NCBI GenBank assembly: GCA_035527895.1
Contig: DATKZQ010000017.1
Coordinates: 1 to 64,000, forward strand
DNA length: 64,000 bases
Origin: JADFWK01 sp035527895
GTDB lineage: Bacteria; Desulfobacterota; DSM-4660; Desulfatiglandales; B25-G16
Reading direction: 5' to 3'
The notes under the pieces are model-generated. The model was not told where the DNA came from, searched no databases, and saw only the letters and a program-made list of their open reading frames with translations. Numbering within the stretch: the stretch's first letter is position 1; each line of letters starts with the position of its first letter. Below are positions 8,988 through 17,307 of this stretch, one piece after another. The translations under genes and the position numbers were made by a program.

Positions 8988-9341
8988 TTATTGTTTTTTA
9001 ACTTCGCCGGCCTCCGAAACAGGCGCGTTTTCCGGTAAGGCAGAGCATTCTCCCTCTGCACTGCGATAGGGCACGGTGGATAAGCATACCCCGATGTCCG
9101 ATCGTTTGGTGAGCCTCCATAAACGGCCGGTCGCAGTATCCAGCATGAACTGGTCCTGGCCGGAGTCAGATATCTGACCAAAAACGTATCTCCCTTGCAT
9201 AGAGGATAAAACGGCCTTTTGGGCTTCTTTCGGCGGTTGCTGTGTCATAACCCCAAATTGCGCGTACACACTCGTAGCTGAAAAAAGGACCAGCAAAAAG
9301 AGTGTAACACGTACCGCACTGTTTTTTAAGTTTCTGAACAT
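8988..9341 (-). CDS. Small secreted protein of unknown function
   Basis: A 117-residue protein with a clear Sec signal peptide (KNSAVRVTLFLLVLFSATS, cleavage after YAQ or VYA near 27). The mature part has the phrase RYVFGQISDSGQDQFMLDT followed by TGRLWRLTKRSDIG, a pattern seen in small periplasmic proteins that may form a beta-sheet. Two cysteines (CLSTVPYRSAEGEC) could form a disulfide. A CCTCC, which reads GGAGG on this strand, sits at about 9350-9354 before the ATG. It is monocistronic and convergent with the M50 protease gene. Function unknown. Confidence 0.65.
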   Translation of the reverse strand: MFRNLKNSAVRVTLFLLVLFSATSVYAQFGVMTQQPPKEAQKAVLSSMQGRYVFGQISDSGQDQFMLDTATGRLWRLTKRSDIGVCLSTVPYRSAEGECSALPENAPVSEAGEVKKQ

Positions 9342-9966
9342 GTCCCTTACCTCCTGTCTAAGTTTCTGTTACTTCAAATACCCTTAGCCTAAAGCCTTCC
9401 GCGATCTTTCTTGGGTTACACGCCTCACGAGACCGGTATGCCTTCTTGCAACAGATCTTGAACAGCCGCACCATCTCAATACGAAGAAAGAGACCTAAGA
9501 CGTGCGATCGCATCTGTGATGATAAATGAATTTCAGAAGAATTCAAGCGTTGATTGTGGCGAGAACAGGAAAGATAGCCCCGGCGAGAATCATATGCAAT
9601 AGGTTATGACGAGCTGAACATTCGGGTTCGTCCGTGAATCTCCATCCGAGTTGTGTGTGAAAGGCGTATTACAACACCTTGTCAGCATTGATTATCTCAA
9701 ATCATGGCAAGATTTTTTAGAAAACCTTAATTTTGAAAGCCTCTTTCTGTGGGCGTATCATTCTACTCTTGGGTTTGGGGTAACGAGAGCATAGCAACAA
9801 GATAAGGGGAATAGAATAAAATGTGGACATGACAAGACAAAGGTCTTTCATGACCTTTCCAAGCGCTGATAATTCAATGCCTGCCCCGCCGCTTACATGT
9901 GACCACAGGAGCGAGAATAACTGAGTATCATGTCCCCGGAATTACGGCTACCCGATTATCTCACCT
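9342..9966. other. Gene-poor gap
   Basis: I see no supported gene in this stretch of about 620 bases. One 62-codon frame at 9358-9546 (minus) has no ribosome site or recognisable sequence. No clear repeat or terminator is visible. The promoter of the small secreted-protein gene presumably lies near 9360-9420. Confidence 0.5.
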
Positions 9967-10590
9967 CTAATTCGATTCACTCTCAATAATCGAGCGGACA
10001 GCACAATACCGGTTTCCGCTGAGCCGACCAAGAACATCCAAAGCAAACCAATCGACCTCTCTTTCGTTCTTTAGCAAACCATCCTCTACATGAACAAGCT
10101 GTACTCGTCCAAGAATTAAATTTCCCGCATTAGGGCCTTCACCAATAGTAACAATACGTTCCAGCGTGCATTCAAATGAAATTTTCGCCTCCTGAACCCG
10201 GTAAGGCTTTATCTTTTTCGAAGGAATCCAATGGATACCTTTTATTGAAGACTCATCGGTTCCATAAGGTATAGACTTTGCCGTATATTCCATGATGGAA
10301 AGGAGGTCCACCGAAACAATATTAACAACAAACTCTGGGACCTTTTGAATGTTTATCACTGTGTCTTTCATAGTTCCGTCTGATCGGTTGACCACTGAAA
10401 ATGCAAGGATAGGAGGTGACCACGATACACCAGTGAAAAAACTGAACGGAGCCAGATTGGCCTGGCCGTCTTTATTAATCGAGGATACCCAAGCAATAGG
10501 TCGGGGTATTATGGAACTTGTAAAGAGGTCATGGGCATGTCTCGGTTCCAAGTCAATCAATTCTATTCCATAGTTCGATATTCCTTTCAC
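9967..10590 (-). CDS. Flavin reductase-like (FMN-binding split barrel) protein
   Basis: About 208 residues with the flavin-reductase/flavoredoxin domain: SSIIPRPIAWVSSINKDG, NLAPFSFFTGVSWSPP, then DGTMKDTVINIQ, which match the FMN-binding core of the DIM6/NTAB family. It probably binds FMN and passes electrons. The open frame runs on to 10689, but that extension reads into a 127-bp dispersed repeat (10647-10773), so the extra N-terminal 33 residues are likely not native. I place the start at the GTG at 10590; ATG 10656 and 10689 are alternatives and none has a good ribosome site. The repeat may have replaced the original promoter. Confidence 0.78.
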   Translation of the reverse strand: MKGISNYGIELIDLEPRHAHDLFTSSIIPRPIAWVSSINKDGQANLAPFSFFTGVSWSPPILAFSVVNRSDGTMKDTVINIQKVPEFVVNIVSVDLLSIMEYTAKSIPYGTDESSIKGIHWIPSKKIKPYRVQEAKISFECTLERIVTIGEGPNAGNLILGRVQLVHVEDGLLKNEREVDWFALDVLGRLSGNRYCAVRSIIESESN

Positions 10591-10646
10591 AGCTTGATGA
10601 GATAACGTGCTGCGAGATAAGCAGCACCCCTTCGCGGCAGATGGTA

Positions 10647-10773
10647 TTTTGTGCATCTGGCGTGCCAATGCGGCGGAGTCAGACTCCATCCCGAGGATAG
10701 GCGGAGCGTGAGTGACGCATGGAGGGGGAATGGAGAACCCCGTAAAGTTATAATCTGATGTACCCTATTTACC
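10647..10773. repeat. 127-bp dispersed repeat, copy A
   Basis: Runs from ttgtgcatctgg to the phrase ending ctatttacc. It is roughly 85% identical by eye to copy B at 15052-15178 in the same orientation and with the same length. The shared core includes ggagtcagactccatcccga and gggggaatggagaacccc. It abuts the flavin reductase gene and provides an artificial N-terminal extension in the longest frame. Confidence 0.75.
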
Positions 10774-10812
10774 AGTTTTGATTACCCGGTGAATTGACTT
10801 GTTATGGATGAT

Positions 10813-11043
10813 TTAGGATTGGTGGGCTGCATATTCATCCAATAGTCTGCGAATCATTTTCTGATACTGAGTATTGCGTTTTTTTGCCTCTTTCTTAAAA
10901 AACTCTACACTGGCTTTGCTGAGTGCAATAGTGACCTTGACGGTTTCGTCCTTCAGAGCCAGCTCTTCAGGTGAAGGAAGGAAGTCGGAAATAACCTTTA
11001 CCTTTCCGATAGGCTCATCCGTGTATTTTATTTTCTCTTTCAT
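10813..11043 (-). CDS. brnA: BrnA-like antitoxin (ribbon-helix-helix)
   Basis: About 76 residues ending in an RHH-type segment: ETVKVTIALSKASVEFFKK, then YQKMIRRLLDEYAAHQS. This is the DNA-binding antitoxin that neutralises BrnT and represses its own operon. The frame is open to 11079, but the ATG at 11043 (MKEKIKYTDEPIGK) gives the usual size and overlaps the end of brnT by 29 bases, the normal toxin-first arrangement of this family. Confidence 0.8.
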   Translation of the reverse strand: MKEKIKYTDEPIGKVKVISDFLPSPEELALKDETVKVTIALSKASVEFFKKEAKKRNTQYQKMIRRLLDEYAAHQS

Positions 11044-11311
11044 ATATTTTCTTTCCTTTCCGCCAATATCCGGCGCCAATAATTCTGATCTTGTTATTTC
11101 GGTAGGTAAACCTTACAGTCATAATTCCACCAGCGACTCTGCCAAGGCAATAGTATCGCTTTTCATCATCATCACGGTGTTCCAAATTCTCTAAGATGAC
11201 ACGATTATGATCCAGGAAAGCAAGCTGCGCCAAAGCAAAAGAGACGCCGTGTTTCTTTTGATTCAGTTGATCCTTAGCGGAATCCCACTCAAAGTCAGAT
11301 TGTTTTTCCAT
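11015..11311 (-). CDS. brnT: BrnT-family toxin (RelE-fold ribonuclease)
   Basis: A 98-residue BrnT toxin, a RelE-like RNase that blocks translation. Family markers are FEWDSAKDQLNQKKHGVSF at about 7-25, the RYYCLGRVAGGIMTVRFTYR core, and the C-terminal RIIGAGYWRKGKKIYE segment (commonly R-I-I-S-A-R-x-A-x-x-x-E-x-x-x-Y). In this copy the usual Ala-Arg is GAGYW. It is followed and overlapped by brnA. An accessory toxin-antitoxin pair in a repeat-rich region fits horizontal acquisition. Confidence 0.85.
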   Translation of the reverse strand: MEKQSDFEWDSAKDQLNQKKHGVSFALAQLAFLDHNRVILENLEHRDDDEKRYYCLGRVAGGIMTVRFTYRNNKIRIIGAGYWRKGKKIYERENKIHG

Positions 11312-11447
11312 ATCAATACGATTAAAGTACGGCAGATCAAAACATATGTCAATATTTTTATATGGCTATTTATATGGCTTTGTTATCCATAACGTAAAGA
11401 TCACCTGCCTCTATGGAGCGTCAGCGGAATAAAGGTCAGGTGGATTG

Positions 11448-11807
11448 GTGTACGCCCAGCATGGGCGTGAACCTTTCGGCCCTGAGCCTCTCGGCCATGA
11501 GCTCGAGGCCGAATGGCTCAAGGCCGAAGAGCTTATGGGGTGTAAGTCCCCTGTATGTGAACCCTGTTAGTGTAATCGTACACTGACATAAATAGGAGCC
11601 GAAGACAAGTCGAAGATCCCGAGATGGTCGAGGGAGCGGAACCGCGAGGGTCTGTCCGAAGCTTGTCTGCCTCAGGCAGGGAAGGGAAGTCAGGGTGCAA
11701 ATCTACGTGCAGGAGGGGACGTAGGTTCTGAAGCAAGTTATGAACATAACTGTTTTGCTGTTTTAAACCTTTTGGTAAGTTGTTTCAGAACCAACGTGCC
11801 CTTTTAC
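11448..11807 (+). mobile_element. Group II intron-like 5' segment with palindromic tail, copy 1
   Basis: Begins GTGTACGCCCAGCATGGGCG, which resembles the GUGYG 5' end and first stem of bacterial group II introns. It continues with ggtgtaagtcccctgta and gaagtcagggtgcaa, phrases typical of domain I. No reverse transcriptase and no domain V hairpin are present. It runs instead into a 90-base tail with 15-bp inverted arms (gttctgaagcaagtt / aagttgtttcagaac). A second full copy lies at 16828-17170 and a third tail-only copy at 15748-15845. It is probably a truncated, ORF-less intron derivative. Confidence 0.5.
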
Positions 11808-11875
11808 TTTCATATGCGTGTTTGGTTCCGGCTTGTCCGGGTTAGGTTGTGCCCGTGTTCTTCATCAGCTTCCTT

Positions 11876-13177
11876 TCATTTGTAAAAGACCGATGGAAGC
11901 CACAGAGCCAGACCGGGGAAGAAAAATAACAGGGCCCAGACGAGGATGAGGGCGATCAGGAAAGGCGCGACACCCGCGTAGATCGTGCCCATGGGAATCT
12001 TGGTAATGTTTTTTACCACGAATACGCAGATTGCCACCGGTGGGATGACGACGCCGATCATAGCGACGACGCCGATGACGATCCCGAACCACAGGGGAGG
12101 AAAACCGAGTTTGAGGACGGCTGGATAAAAAATGGGGGTGGCAAGAATCAGAAAGGTAAGATCATCAATGATCGAGCCCCCAAGCTCGAAAACAAGACAA
12201 ATAAGAATCATGACTAGGTAGCGGTTGAGAGGTAGCGTTGCGATCCAGTCTGCCGTCACTTGGGGGATGTTGGTCACGGTGATGAAATGGCCGAGTACAG
12301 TGGAACCTGCGATAAGCATGAGAACCATGATGGCGGTGCGAAGCGCCTCCTTTACTGACTTGAAGTAGTTCTTGAAGGTCATATCACGCTTGAAGATCGC
12401 CAGAAGAAGCACGGCAAAGGTGCCAACCCCTCCTGCCTCCGTAGGAGTGAAATAGCCTTGCATGATCCCGCCGACAACCAAGATGAAGACGACCAGAACC
12501 CAAAACACCTCGGGGATAGTACGTATCCTTGCTTTCCATGTGGATCGTTCGGACTTGGGCGCAATCGCAGGATTGATTCTTGCCCATCCGTAAATGACGG
12601 CAATGAACAAGAACGCAATGATCAGTCCCGGGATGATGCCGGCGAGAAAGAGCTGCCCGATGGACTGCTCTGTGAGAATACCCAATATGATAAGCGTGAC
12701 GCTCGGCGGTATGATGACGCCGAGGGTCCCAACGGTTGCAACGATCCCTGAAGAGAGTTTTCTGTCGTACCCATACCGATCCATCTCCGGGATAGCGACG
12801 CCAGCAAAGGTTGCTGAGGTGGCTGCGGATGAGCCGCAGATGGCTTTGAAAGCGGTTGCACCGATGACCGTTGCAGTCGCCAGACCGCCGGGAATATGGC
12901 CGACGAATTTGTGGGCCGCATCATAGAGGCGTGTCGCGATGCCGGCATTGAAGCCAATCTGCCCCATCAAAATGAAAAGCGGAAAGACCGTATACCCGTA
13001 ATTGGTCATGACATCAAACATATCTCTTGAAAGGAGGTTGATCGCAGCATGGAAGCCGTTCAGGTAGGCAAAACCTGCAAAGCCTATAAGCGCCATGGCA
13101 AAGCCCAGCTCGATGCCGGTCGAGAAAAGAAGGAGTAGCACAATGAGGGCGACAATGCCTACAGTGATCTCAGTCAT
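11876..13177 (-). CDS. dctM: TRAP transporter large membrane subunit DctM (second operon)
   Basis: A 433-residue multi-spanning permease. DctM markers include FPLFILMGQIGFNAGIATRL near 66, ICGSSAATSATFAGVAIPEM near 112, the PPSVTLIILG loop near 156, FTPTEAGGVGT near 244, and a C-terminal TNIPQVTADWI / FELGGSIIDDLTF region. It overlaps dctQ by 8 bases. Together with the upstream dctQ and dctP it forms a complete three-gene TRAP system whose ligand is unknown. The operon sits between two direct copies of an intron-like repeat. Confidence 0.92.
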   Translation of the reverse strand: MTEITVGIVALIVLLLLFSTGIELGFAMALIGFAGFAYLNGFHAAINLLSRDMFDVMTNYGYTVFPLFILMGQIGFNAGIATRLYDAAHKFVGHIPGGLATATVIGATAFKAICGSSAATSATFAGVAIPEMDRYGYDRKLSSGIVATVGTLGVIIPPSVTLIILGILTEQSIGQLFLAGIIPGLIIAFLFIAVIYGWARINPAIAPKSERSTWKARIRTIPEVFWVLVVFILVVGGIMQGYFTPTEAGGVGTFAVLLLAIFKRDMTFKNYFKSVKEALRTAIMVLMLIAGSTVLGHFITVTNIPQVTADWIATLPLNRYLVMILICLVFELGGSIIDDLTFLILATPIFYPAVLKLGFPPLWFGIVIGVVAMIGVVIPPVAICVFVVKNITKIPMGTIYAGVAPFLIALILVWALLFFFPGLALWLPSVFYK

Positions 13178-13652
13178 ATTGACCCCTCCAGATTCTCACG
13201 ATATCAAAGATGAACACGCAGCACTCAAGCAGGCAACAGACTGCCACGGCATAAGCGACCGGGTAGAAGGGGAGCTGGATGGTGGGTGAAACTTCCCCTG
13301 ATGCACGAAACGCAGCCCCGACGCTGAAAAGGTTAACCCCTATGAACGCAAAGAGAATCAGGCACAGCACGCGAGTCATGCTGTTGACCACGTTTTTTAC
13401 CCTCTCGGAGAATTTCTGCAAAAGGAATTCCATGTATACATGCCCTCTGTCGAGGGAGACTTGTGGGATACCGAAGCCGATCACGACCGCCATGAGTAGA
13501 GCCACGATTTCATAAGTCCCGATGATGGGATGACCACCCGCTCTTAAGAGCACATCGGCAACGGTCATAAGCATCATAACGGTGACTGATATACCCGCGA
13601 TGATGTTTAGGAGTTTGCTGACGAATCGCAAGATCTTAAATTGGCTTGCCAT
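13170..13652 (-). CDS. dctQ: TRAP transporter small membrane subunit DctQ (second operon)
   Basis: A 160-residue protein with four hydrophobic helices (about 15-37, 47-70, 88-108 and 128-150) and the family phrase TYEIVALLMAVVIGFGIPQV followed by RGHVYMEF. AGGAGAAAGG precedes the ATG. The end overlaps dctM, so translation is coupled. A palindrome separates it from dctP. Confidence 0.88.
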   Translation of the reverse strand: MASQFKILRFVSKLLNIIAGISVTVMMLMTVADVLLRAGGHPIIGTYEIVALLMAVVIGFGIPQVSLDRGHVYMEFLLQKFSERVKNVVNSMTRVLCLILFAFIGVNLFSVGAAFRASGEVSPTIQLPFYPVAYAVAVCCLLECCVFIFDIVRIWRGQYD

Positions 13653-13684
13653 CCTTTCTCCTGTTCAGGGCAGCAAAGTACGCG

Positions 13685-13715
13685 TGTAGGGAACGGTCTA
13701 AGACCGTTCCCTACA
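13685..13715 (-). promoter_or_regulatory. Intercistronic palindrome between dctP and dctQ
   Basis: Two 15-base arms, tgtagggaacggtct and agaccgttccctaca, separated by one base, are perfectly complementary. The palindrome lies 45 bases after the dctP stop and 33 bases before the dctQ start. It is positioned like the hairpin in the first TRAP operon and would likewise favour receptor mRNA over permease mRNA. The arm sequence also resembles a dispersed REP-type repeat. Confidence 0.6.
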
Positions 13716-13760
13716 ACGAATTTTGGGCTCTCCCATGCACTTTTCAAGGGACCCGCAAGA

Positions 13761-14828
13761 TTAGAACGCAGAGGGTATTCCCCTCTTCTTCTGCTCTTTG
13801 TGCCAGTAAGCGATGCGCTCTTTGATGTATTTGATCCAGCCATCAACCTCCGCTTCGCTGTGTCCTTTGGACGCCATCTGTTTTTTATAACTTCCTACGA
13901 CCGGTTCAACAGCCTTTTTCCATCTTTCAGCCTCCGCCTCGGAAAGATCGATCATCTGTCCACCCTTACTCGTGAACAAGTCCCTCCCCTCTATATCCAT
14001 CGAATCCCACAGGCCCGCTTGCTTGTCTCTGGCTTCGGAGGCCACCTCGGTGATTATCTTCTGAATCTCTGGCGAGAGGGCATTCCACTTCTTCTTGCTT
14101 ATGACCCAATAGAAGGTGATCGCCGTTCCGATCTGCCAATCTGCCGTTACGTACTTTGACACCTCTGCGAACTTCCAGTACTTGAGCGTAGAAAGGTCTA
14201 CGGTGACCCCCTCGATGACACCCCTTCTCAGGGAGTCGTAGACATCCGGCATTTGAAGGGGTACCGGAACGCCACCTAGCCCCTTGATGATCTCGGCCAT
14301 CTGTCCCACGGCCCTGATCTTGATCCCTTTTACGTCCTCCAGAGTCCTGACGGGTTTGCTGATCGTCTGAAGGATAATGGGTCCAGAAGGCGATAAGTAA
14401 AGAACGTGGACATCGTCCCATTCCTTTGGTTTGTACTTGTTAAAGAAATCAGTGGCCACCCGTGTGTCTACCCAGCCGCTCGTGAACCCAAGAGGCAGAT
14501 CGAAAACTTCCGTCACAGGAAAGCGCCCGCGGGTATATTGAATATGAGAGAGCCCCAGGTCTGCGATGCCCGTGAGCACGCCGTCATACATCTTGACCGG
14601 GTTAAGAAGTGTGCCTCCAGGGTAATACGTGATCTCAACCTGACCATTGGTACGCTTCTTTACCTCGTCACAAAACCACCCGCTGAGGACAGACATTGGG
14701 TGAGTGACTGGGAGGTAATTGGCCGCCTTCAATTTGACGACCTCGGCCGCGGAAACAAAGGAACCGGTTACGGAACCGAAAGCCACAATAAGAAATAAGG
14801 TAGCAATAATTGTAATAGTTCTTCTCAT
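13761..14828 (-). CDS. dctP: TRAP transporter solute-binding receptor DctP (second operon)
   Basis: A 355-residue periplasmic receptor. The frame is open to 14894, but the ATG at 14828 has AAAGGAGG 6 bases upstream and starts a normal signal peptide (MRRTITIIATLFLIVAFG, cleavage near VSAAE). DctP landmarks are YYPGGTLLNPVKMYDGV at about 68, LEDVKGIKIRAVGQMAE at about 166, and PDVYDSLRRGVIEGVTVDL at about 194. It differs clearly from the first DctP, so the two systems probably take up different ligands. Confidence 0.92.
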   Translation of the reverse strand: MRRTITIIATLFLIVAFGSVTGSFVSAAEVVKLKAANYLPVTHPMSVLSGWFCDEVKKRTNGQVEITYYPGGTLLNPVKMYDGVLTGIADLGLSHIQYTRGRFPVTEVFDLPLGFTSGWVDTRVATDFFNKYKPKEWDDVHVLYLSPSGPIILQTISKPVRTLEDVKGIKIRAVGQMAEIIKGLGGVPVPLQMPDVYDSLRRGVIEGVTVDLSTLKYWKFAEVSKYVTADWQIGTAITFYWVISKKKWNALSPEIQKIITEVASEARDKQAGLWDSMDIEGRDLFTSKGGQMIDLSEAEAERWKKAVEPVVGSYKKQMASKGHSEAEVDGWIKYIKERIAYWHKEQKKRGIPSAF

Positions 14829-14986
14829 CTCAGGCCTCCTTTTAAGGGTTATAATTTTGTAAAACATCTTCACCCAGGTTATCGCTCTTTTCAATCGAAA
14901 CCAGTTCTACCAACTGGTGCCCATATATACCTCGGAGCGCTATGCCAAGGGGCACAACTCATGGAAGCATTTTGGCTGCCATGTTT

Positions 14987-15020
14987 GGTATTGTCAAGTT
15001 CTTTTGTGTAAATTTTTTAT
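14987..15020. mobile_element. Solo IS256-type terminal inverted repeat relic
   Basis: The sequence beginning ggtattgtcaagttctttt and continuing gtgtaaattttttat matches closely the inverted right end of the IS256-family element at 18235-19587 (ggtactgtcaaattttttg, then tgtgaattttttat). No transposase follows. It looks like the scar of a lost or deleted copy, upstream of the second TRAP operon. Confidence 0.55.
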
Positions 15021-15051
15021 AGGCTGCACTCCTTGGGCGCGACAAATGCTC

Positions 15052-15178
15052 TTTTGTGCATCTGATGTTCCAATGGGCCGGAGTCAGACTCCATCCCGAG
15101 GATAGGCGGAGCATGAGTGACGCATCGAGGGGGAATGGAGAACCCCGCAAAGTTATAATCTTATGTCCCCGATTTACC
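15052..15178. repeat. 127-bp dispersed repeat, copy B
   Basis: Same length and orientation as copy A at 10647-10773, with about 15% differences. It lies in the 14829-15330 gap together with an IS256-end relic. The remaining 150 bases of the gap (15180-15330) hold no supported gene. Confidence 0.75.
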
Positions 15179-15330
15179 GAAACCTTGAATAAAAGGTTAG
15201 CTCAAAGTGTCAAAACCAACTTCACCATCCGGCGAGCTTGGGCCGTCCGCTTGAACCGCTTAGCCTGCGGTTCACGTGCGAAAACCTTGGCGTCGAGCAG
15301 CTTGAGTATGTACCCAAATGCCGTCATCAC

Positions 15331-15723
15331 TCATGCGACGCTATCAATGTAGTTGGAAACTTCAATCAAGTTCAGGTCAGGGTCTCGAAAATACACCGAT
15401 TCGATTTGACCAATGGCTCCTGTTCTCTTGACTGGGCCTTCAATGATTTTAACGCCATATCGCTGTAAATGTTCAATCACATCTGCTAATGGGACAGCTG
15501 TAATGAAACACAAATCCGCAGAGCCGGGCGTCGGCCGATGGGCTTTAGGCTCGAACTCTTTGCCAATTTCATGTAAATTGATTGTCTGTGAACCAAACAG
15601 AAGCGCTTTTCTGTTATCACCAAATGTGACAACATCCATGCCAAGCACTGCCACGTAGAACTCGCATGTTGTGGCGATATTCTTCACAGTAAGGACGAGA
15701 TGATCGAGGTGGTCTATTTTCAT
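15331..15723 (-). CDS. VOC-superfamily (glyoxalase/bleomycin-resistance fold) protein
   Basis: A 130-residue single-domain protein with two beta-alpha-beta-beta-beta modules. It starts MKIDHLDHLVLTVKN, has TCEFYVAVLGMDVVTFGDN, and INLHEIG then GSADLCF mid-protein. The C-terminal module ends FRDPDLNLIEVSNY. The H8, H51 and C-terminal E positions are those that usually bind a divalent metal in this family. The substrate is not predictable. The stop codon is 40 bases downstream of a small non-coding repeat region, and a tail-repeat copy lies just upstream of the start. Confidence 0.88.
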   Translation of the reverse strand: MKIDHLDHLVLTVKNIATTCEFYVAVLGMDVVTFGDNRKALLFGSQTINLHEIGKEFEPKAHRPTPGSADLCFITAVPLADVIEHLQRYGVKIIEGPVKRTGAIGQIESVYFRDPDLNLIEVSNYIDSVA

Positions 15724-15747
15724 GACCTTGTGAACCTTTTGGTTGTC

Positions 15748-15845
15748 CAGGAGGGGGCGGAGGTTCTAAAGCAACTTATGAGCAAAACTGCCTTGCTGTT
15801 TTAAACCTTTTGGTAATTTGCTTCAGAACCAACGCCCCGTTTTAC
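15748..15845. repeat. Palindromic tail repeat, copy 3 (without intron part)
   Basis: Contains gttctaaagcaactt and, inverted, aatttgcttcagaac around a loop of about 35 bases, the same tail that ends the two intron-like segments. It also encodes the last dozen or so codons of the methyltransferase on the minus strand, so insertion of this repeat appears to have replaced that gene's original 3' end. Confidence 0.6.
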
Positions 15846-16751
15846 TGCGCTCACTATTCTGGCGAGCACTACCCGCTCGCCCTCGAAGATATTTATCTGG
15901 CGACCACGAGGCTTGAGATAGCGCGTTCGGAAGTCCGGCGCCCATACCTCTTCAACAAGTTCGAGACCTCTTTGGGTAAGATACTCAGCCAACCCAGACG
16001 GAGCAAGGCCGAATATCCAGGGCGTTCCGCCTCGATGGGCGGAAGAGACGAGCTTCTGATCTGCTTTAGAGCGGGCAGTCCCGTCAATAATACCTTGATG
16101 GATGTAGGTGAATACGATCTCGCTTCCTCCTGCCGCAGCGCCGCACATGTATCTGAACGTCCTATCCACTGCTTCTGCAGCAAGGTATTGGGTAACACCC
16201 TCCCAAATGAAAAACGACTTGAGACCCTTACGAAATCCTGCCGCTGTCATTACGTCTTCGATATCCTGGCGGTCAAAGTCAATGGGAACGAAGCTGACGT
16301 GTGCGGGCAATTTGCCGACCACCTTCTCCACGAATGTTTGCTTCAAGCGCTGCGTCGAAGGCAGGTCTAATTCAAAGACGTGAACCCGCTCGATATTGGT
16401 GATACGATAAGCACGGGCATCAAATCCCGCCCCCAGAATCACGACCTGTGCAATTCCTGCCCCCAACGCATCACAAAGCATATCGTCAATATAACGCGTC
16501 CGGCAATACAGGCTCCCAACAAAGCCGGGGCCAACCTGTTCCGTTAGGGCAACTAGAGCGTGGCGAAGACCTGGAAGCAGGAAGACTTTCCACAAGCCTG
16601 GCATAAGACCGCGACTGAAACGATCATTGAAAAGACGCTCCTGTTCGGGATGGTATGATTCAACGGCTCTGAGAAACGCCAACCTCAGAGCAGGCACCTT
16701 GGCGATTGCACTGCCTTCTTTCATTACTGTCTCTCCTTCAAAGAGCATCAA
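15801..16751 (-). CDS. Class I SAM-dependent methyltransferase (Ppm1/LCMT-like, TIGR00027 type)
   Basis: A 316-residue methyltransferase of the family that resembles leucine carboxyl methyltransferases. R83-x-R-Y-I-D marks the family N-terminus, the SAM motif I is VVILGAGFDARAY near 103, FELDLPSTQ near 127 is the acidic end of strand 2, and FFIWEGVTQYL near 180 is motif IV-like. The first two codons may not be used: a later ATG gives MKEGSAIAKVPAL. The C-terminus (VKRGVGSEANYQKV) is read from a dispersed tail repeat and is probably not original. Substrate unknown. Confidence 0.85.
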   Translation of the reverse strand: MMLFEGETVMKEGSAIAKVPALRLAFLRAVESYHPEQERLFNDRFSRGLMPGLWKVFLLPGLRHALVALTEQVGPGFVGSLYCRTRYIDDMLCDALGAGIAQVVILGAGFDARAYRITNIERVHVFELDLPSTQRLKQTFVEKVVGKLPAHVSFVPIDFDRQDIEDVMTAAGFRKGLKSFFIWEGVTQYLAAEAVDRTFRYMCGAAAGGSEIVFTYIHQGIIDGTARSKADQKLVSSAHRGGTPWIFGLAPSGLAEYLTQRGLELVEEVWAPDFRTRYLKPRGRQINIFEGERVVLARIVSAVKRGVGSEANYQKV

Positions 16752-16827
16752 AGGGACACTGCCTAACGCCGTGGCTAAGCGGCTGCCAAAGGAGCGCAGC
16801 GGATTTTCAGTCCGACTTGAGCTGCTT

Positions 16828-17170
16828 GTGTACGCCCGGCATGGGCGTGAACCTTTCGGCCCTGAGCCTCTCGGCCATGAGCTCGAGGCCGAATAGCTTT
16901 TTGGGTGTAAGTCCCCTGTATGTGAGCTCTGTTAGTGTAAATATACACTGACACAAATACGAGCCGAATACAAGTCGAAGATCCCGAGCTGGTCGGGAGA
17001 GCGGAACCGCGAGGGACCATCTGAAGCTTGCCTGCCTCACGCAGGGAAGGGAAGTCAGGGTGCAAAGTTACTGCGGGAGGTGACGCAGGTTTTAAAGCAA
17101 CTTATGAACACAACTCTTTTGCTGTTTAAGCTTTTTGGCAAGTTGTTTCAGAACAAAAGTCCCGTTTTAC
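16828..17170 (+). mobile_element. Group II intron-like 5' segment with palindromic tail, copy 2
   Basis: Starts GTGTACGCCCGGCATGGGCG and follows copy 1 (11448-11807) base for base over most of its length, with a shorter stretch after the gagctcgaggccgaa phrase. It ends in the same tail (gttttaaagcaactt / aagttgtttcagaac). No reverse transcriptase or domain V is visible. The two full copies flank the second TRAP operon and its neighbours as direct repeats. Confidence 0.5.
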
Positions 17171-17218
17171 CGTCCCTCTCACCGACCGTTAAATTATTTT
17201 GGTCAGCGTTAAAATCCC

Positions 17219-17247
17219 TTGACTCAAGGGTTGACGATGGGAATATT
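17219..17247 (+). promoter_or_regulatory. Possible sigma-70-type promoter of the universal stress gene
   Basis: TTGACT (17219-17224), a 17-base spacer and AATATT (17242-17247) lie about 60 bases before the start of the stress protein gene. The -10 match is imperfect, so this is only a candidate. Confidence 0.35.
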
Positions 17248-17307
17248 GTAAGTTGAGGTGCAATGATACAGAAGACCAGTACTTAACAATTGAAGAGGAG
17301 GGTGGAG

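Noticed and set aside
9358..9546. 62-codon minus-strand frame in the gap after the secreted-protein gene
   Set aside because: No ribosome site, no recognisable sequence and low-complexity composition; judged a chance frame.
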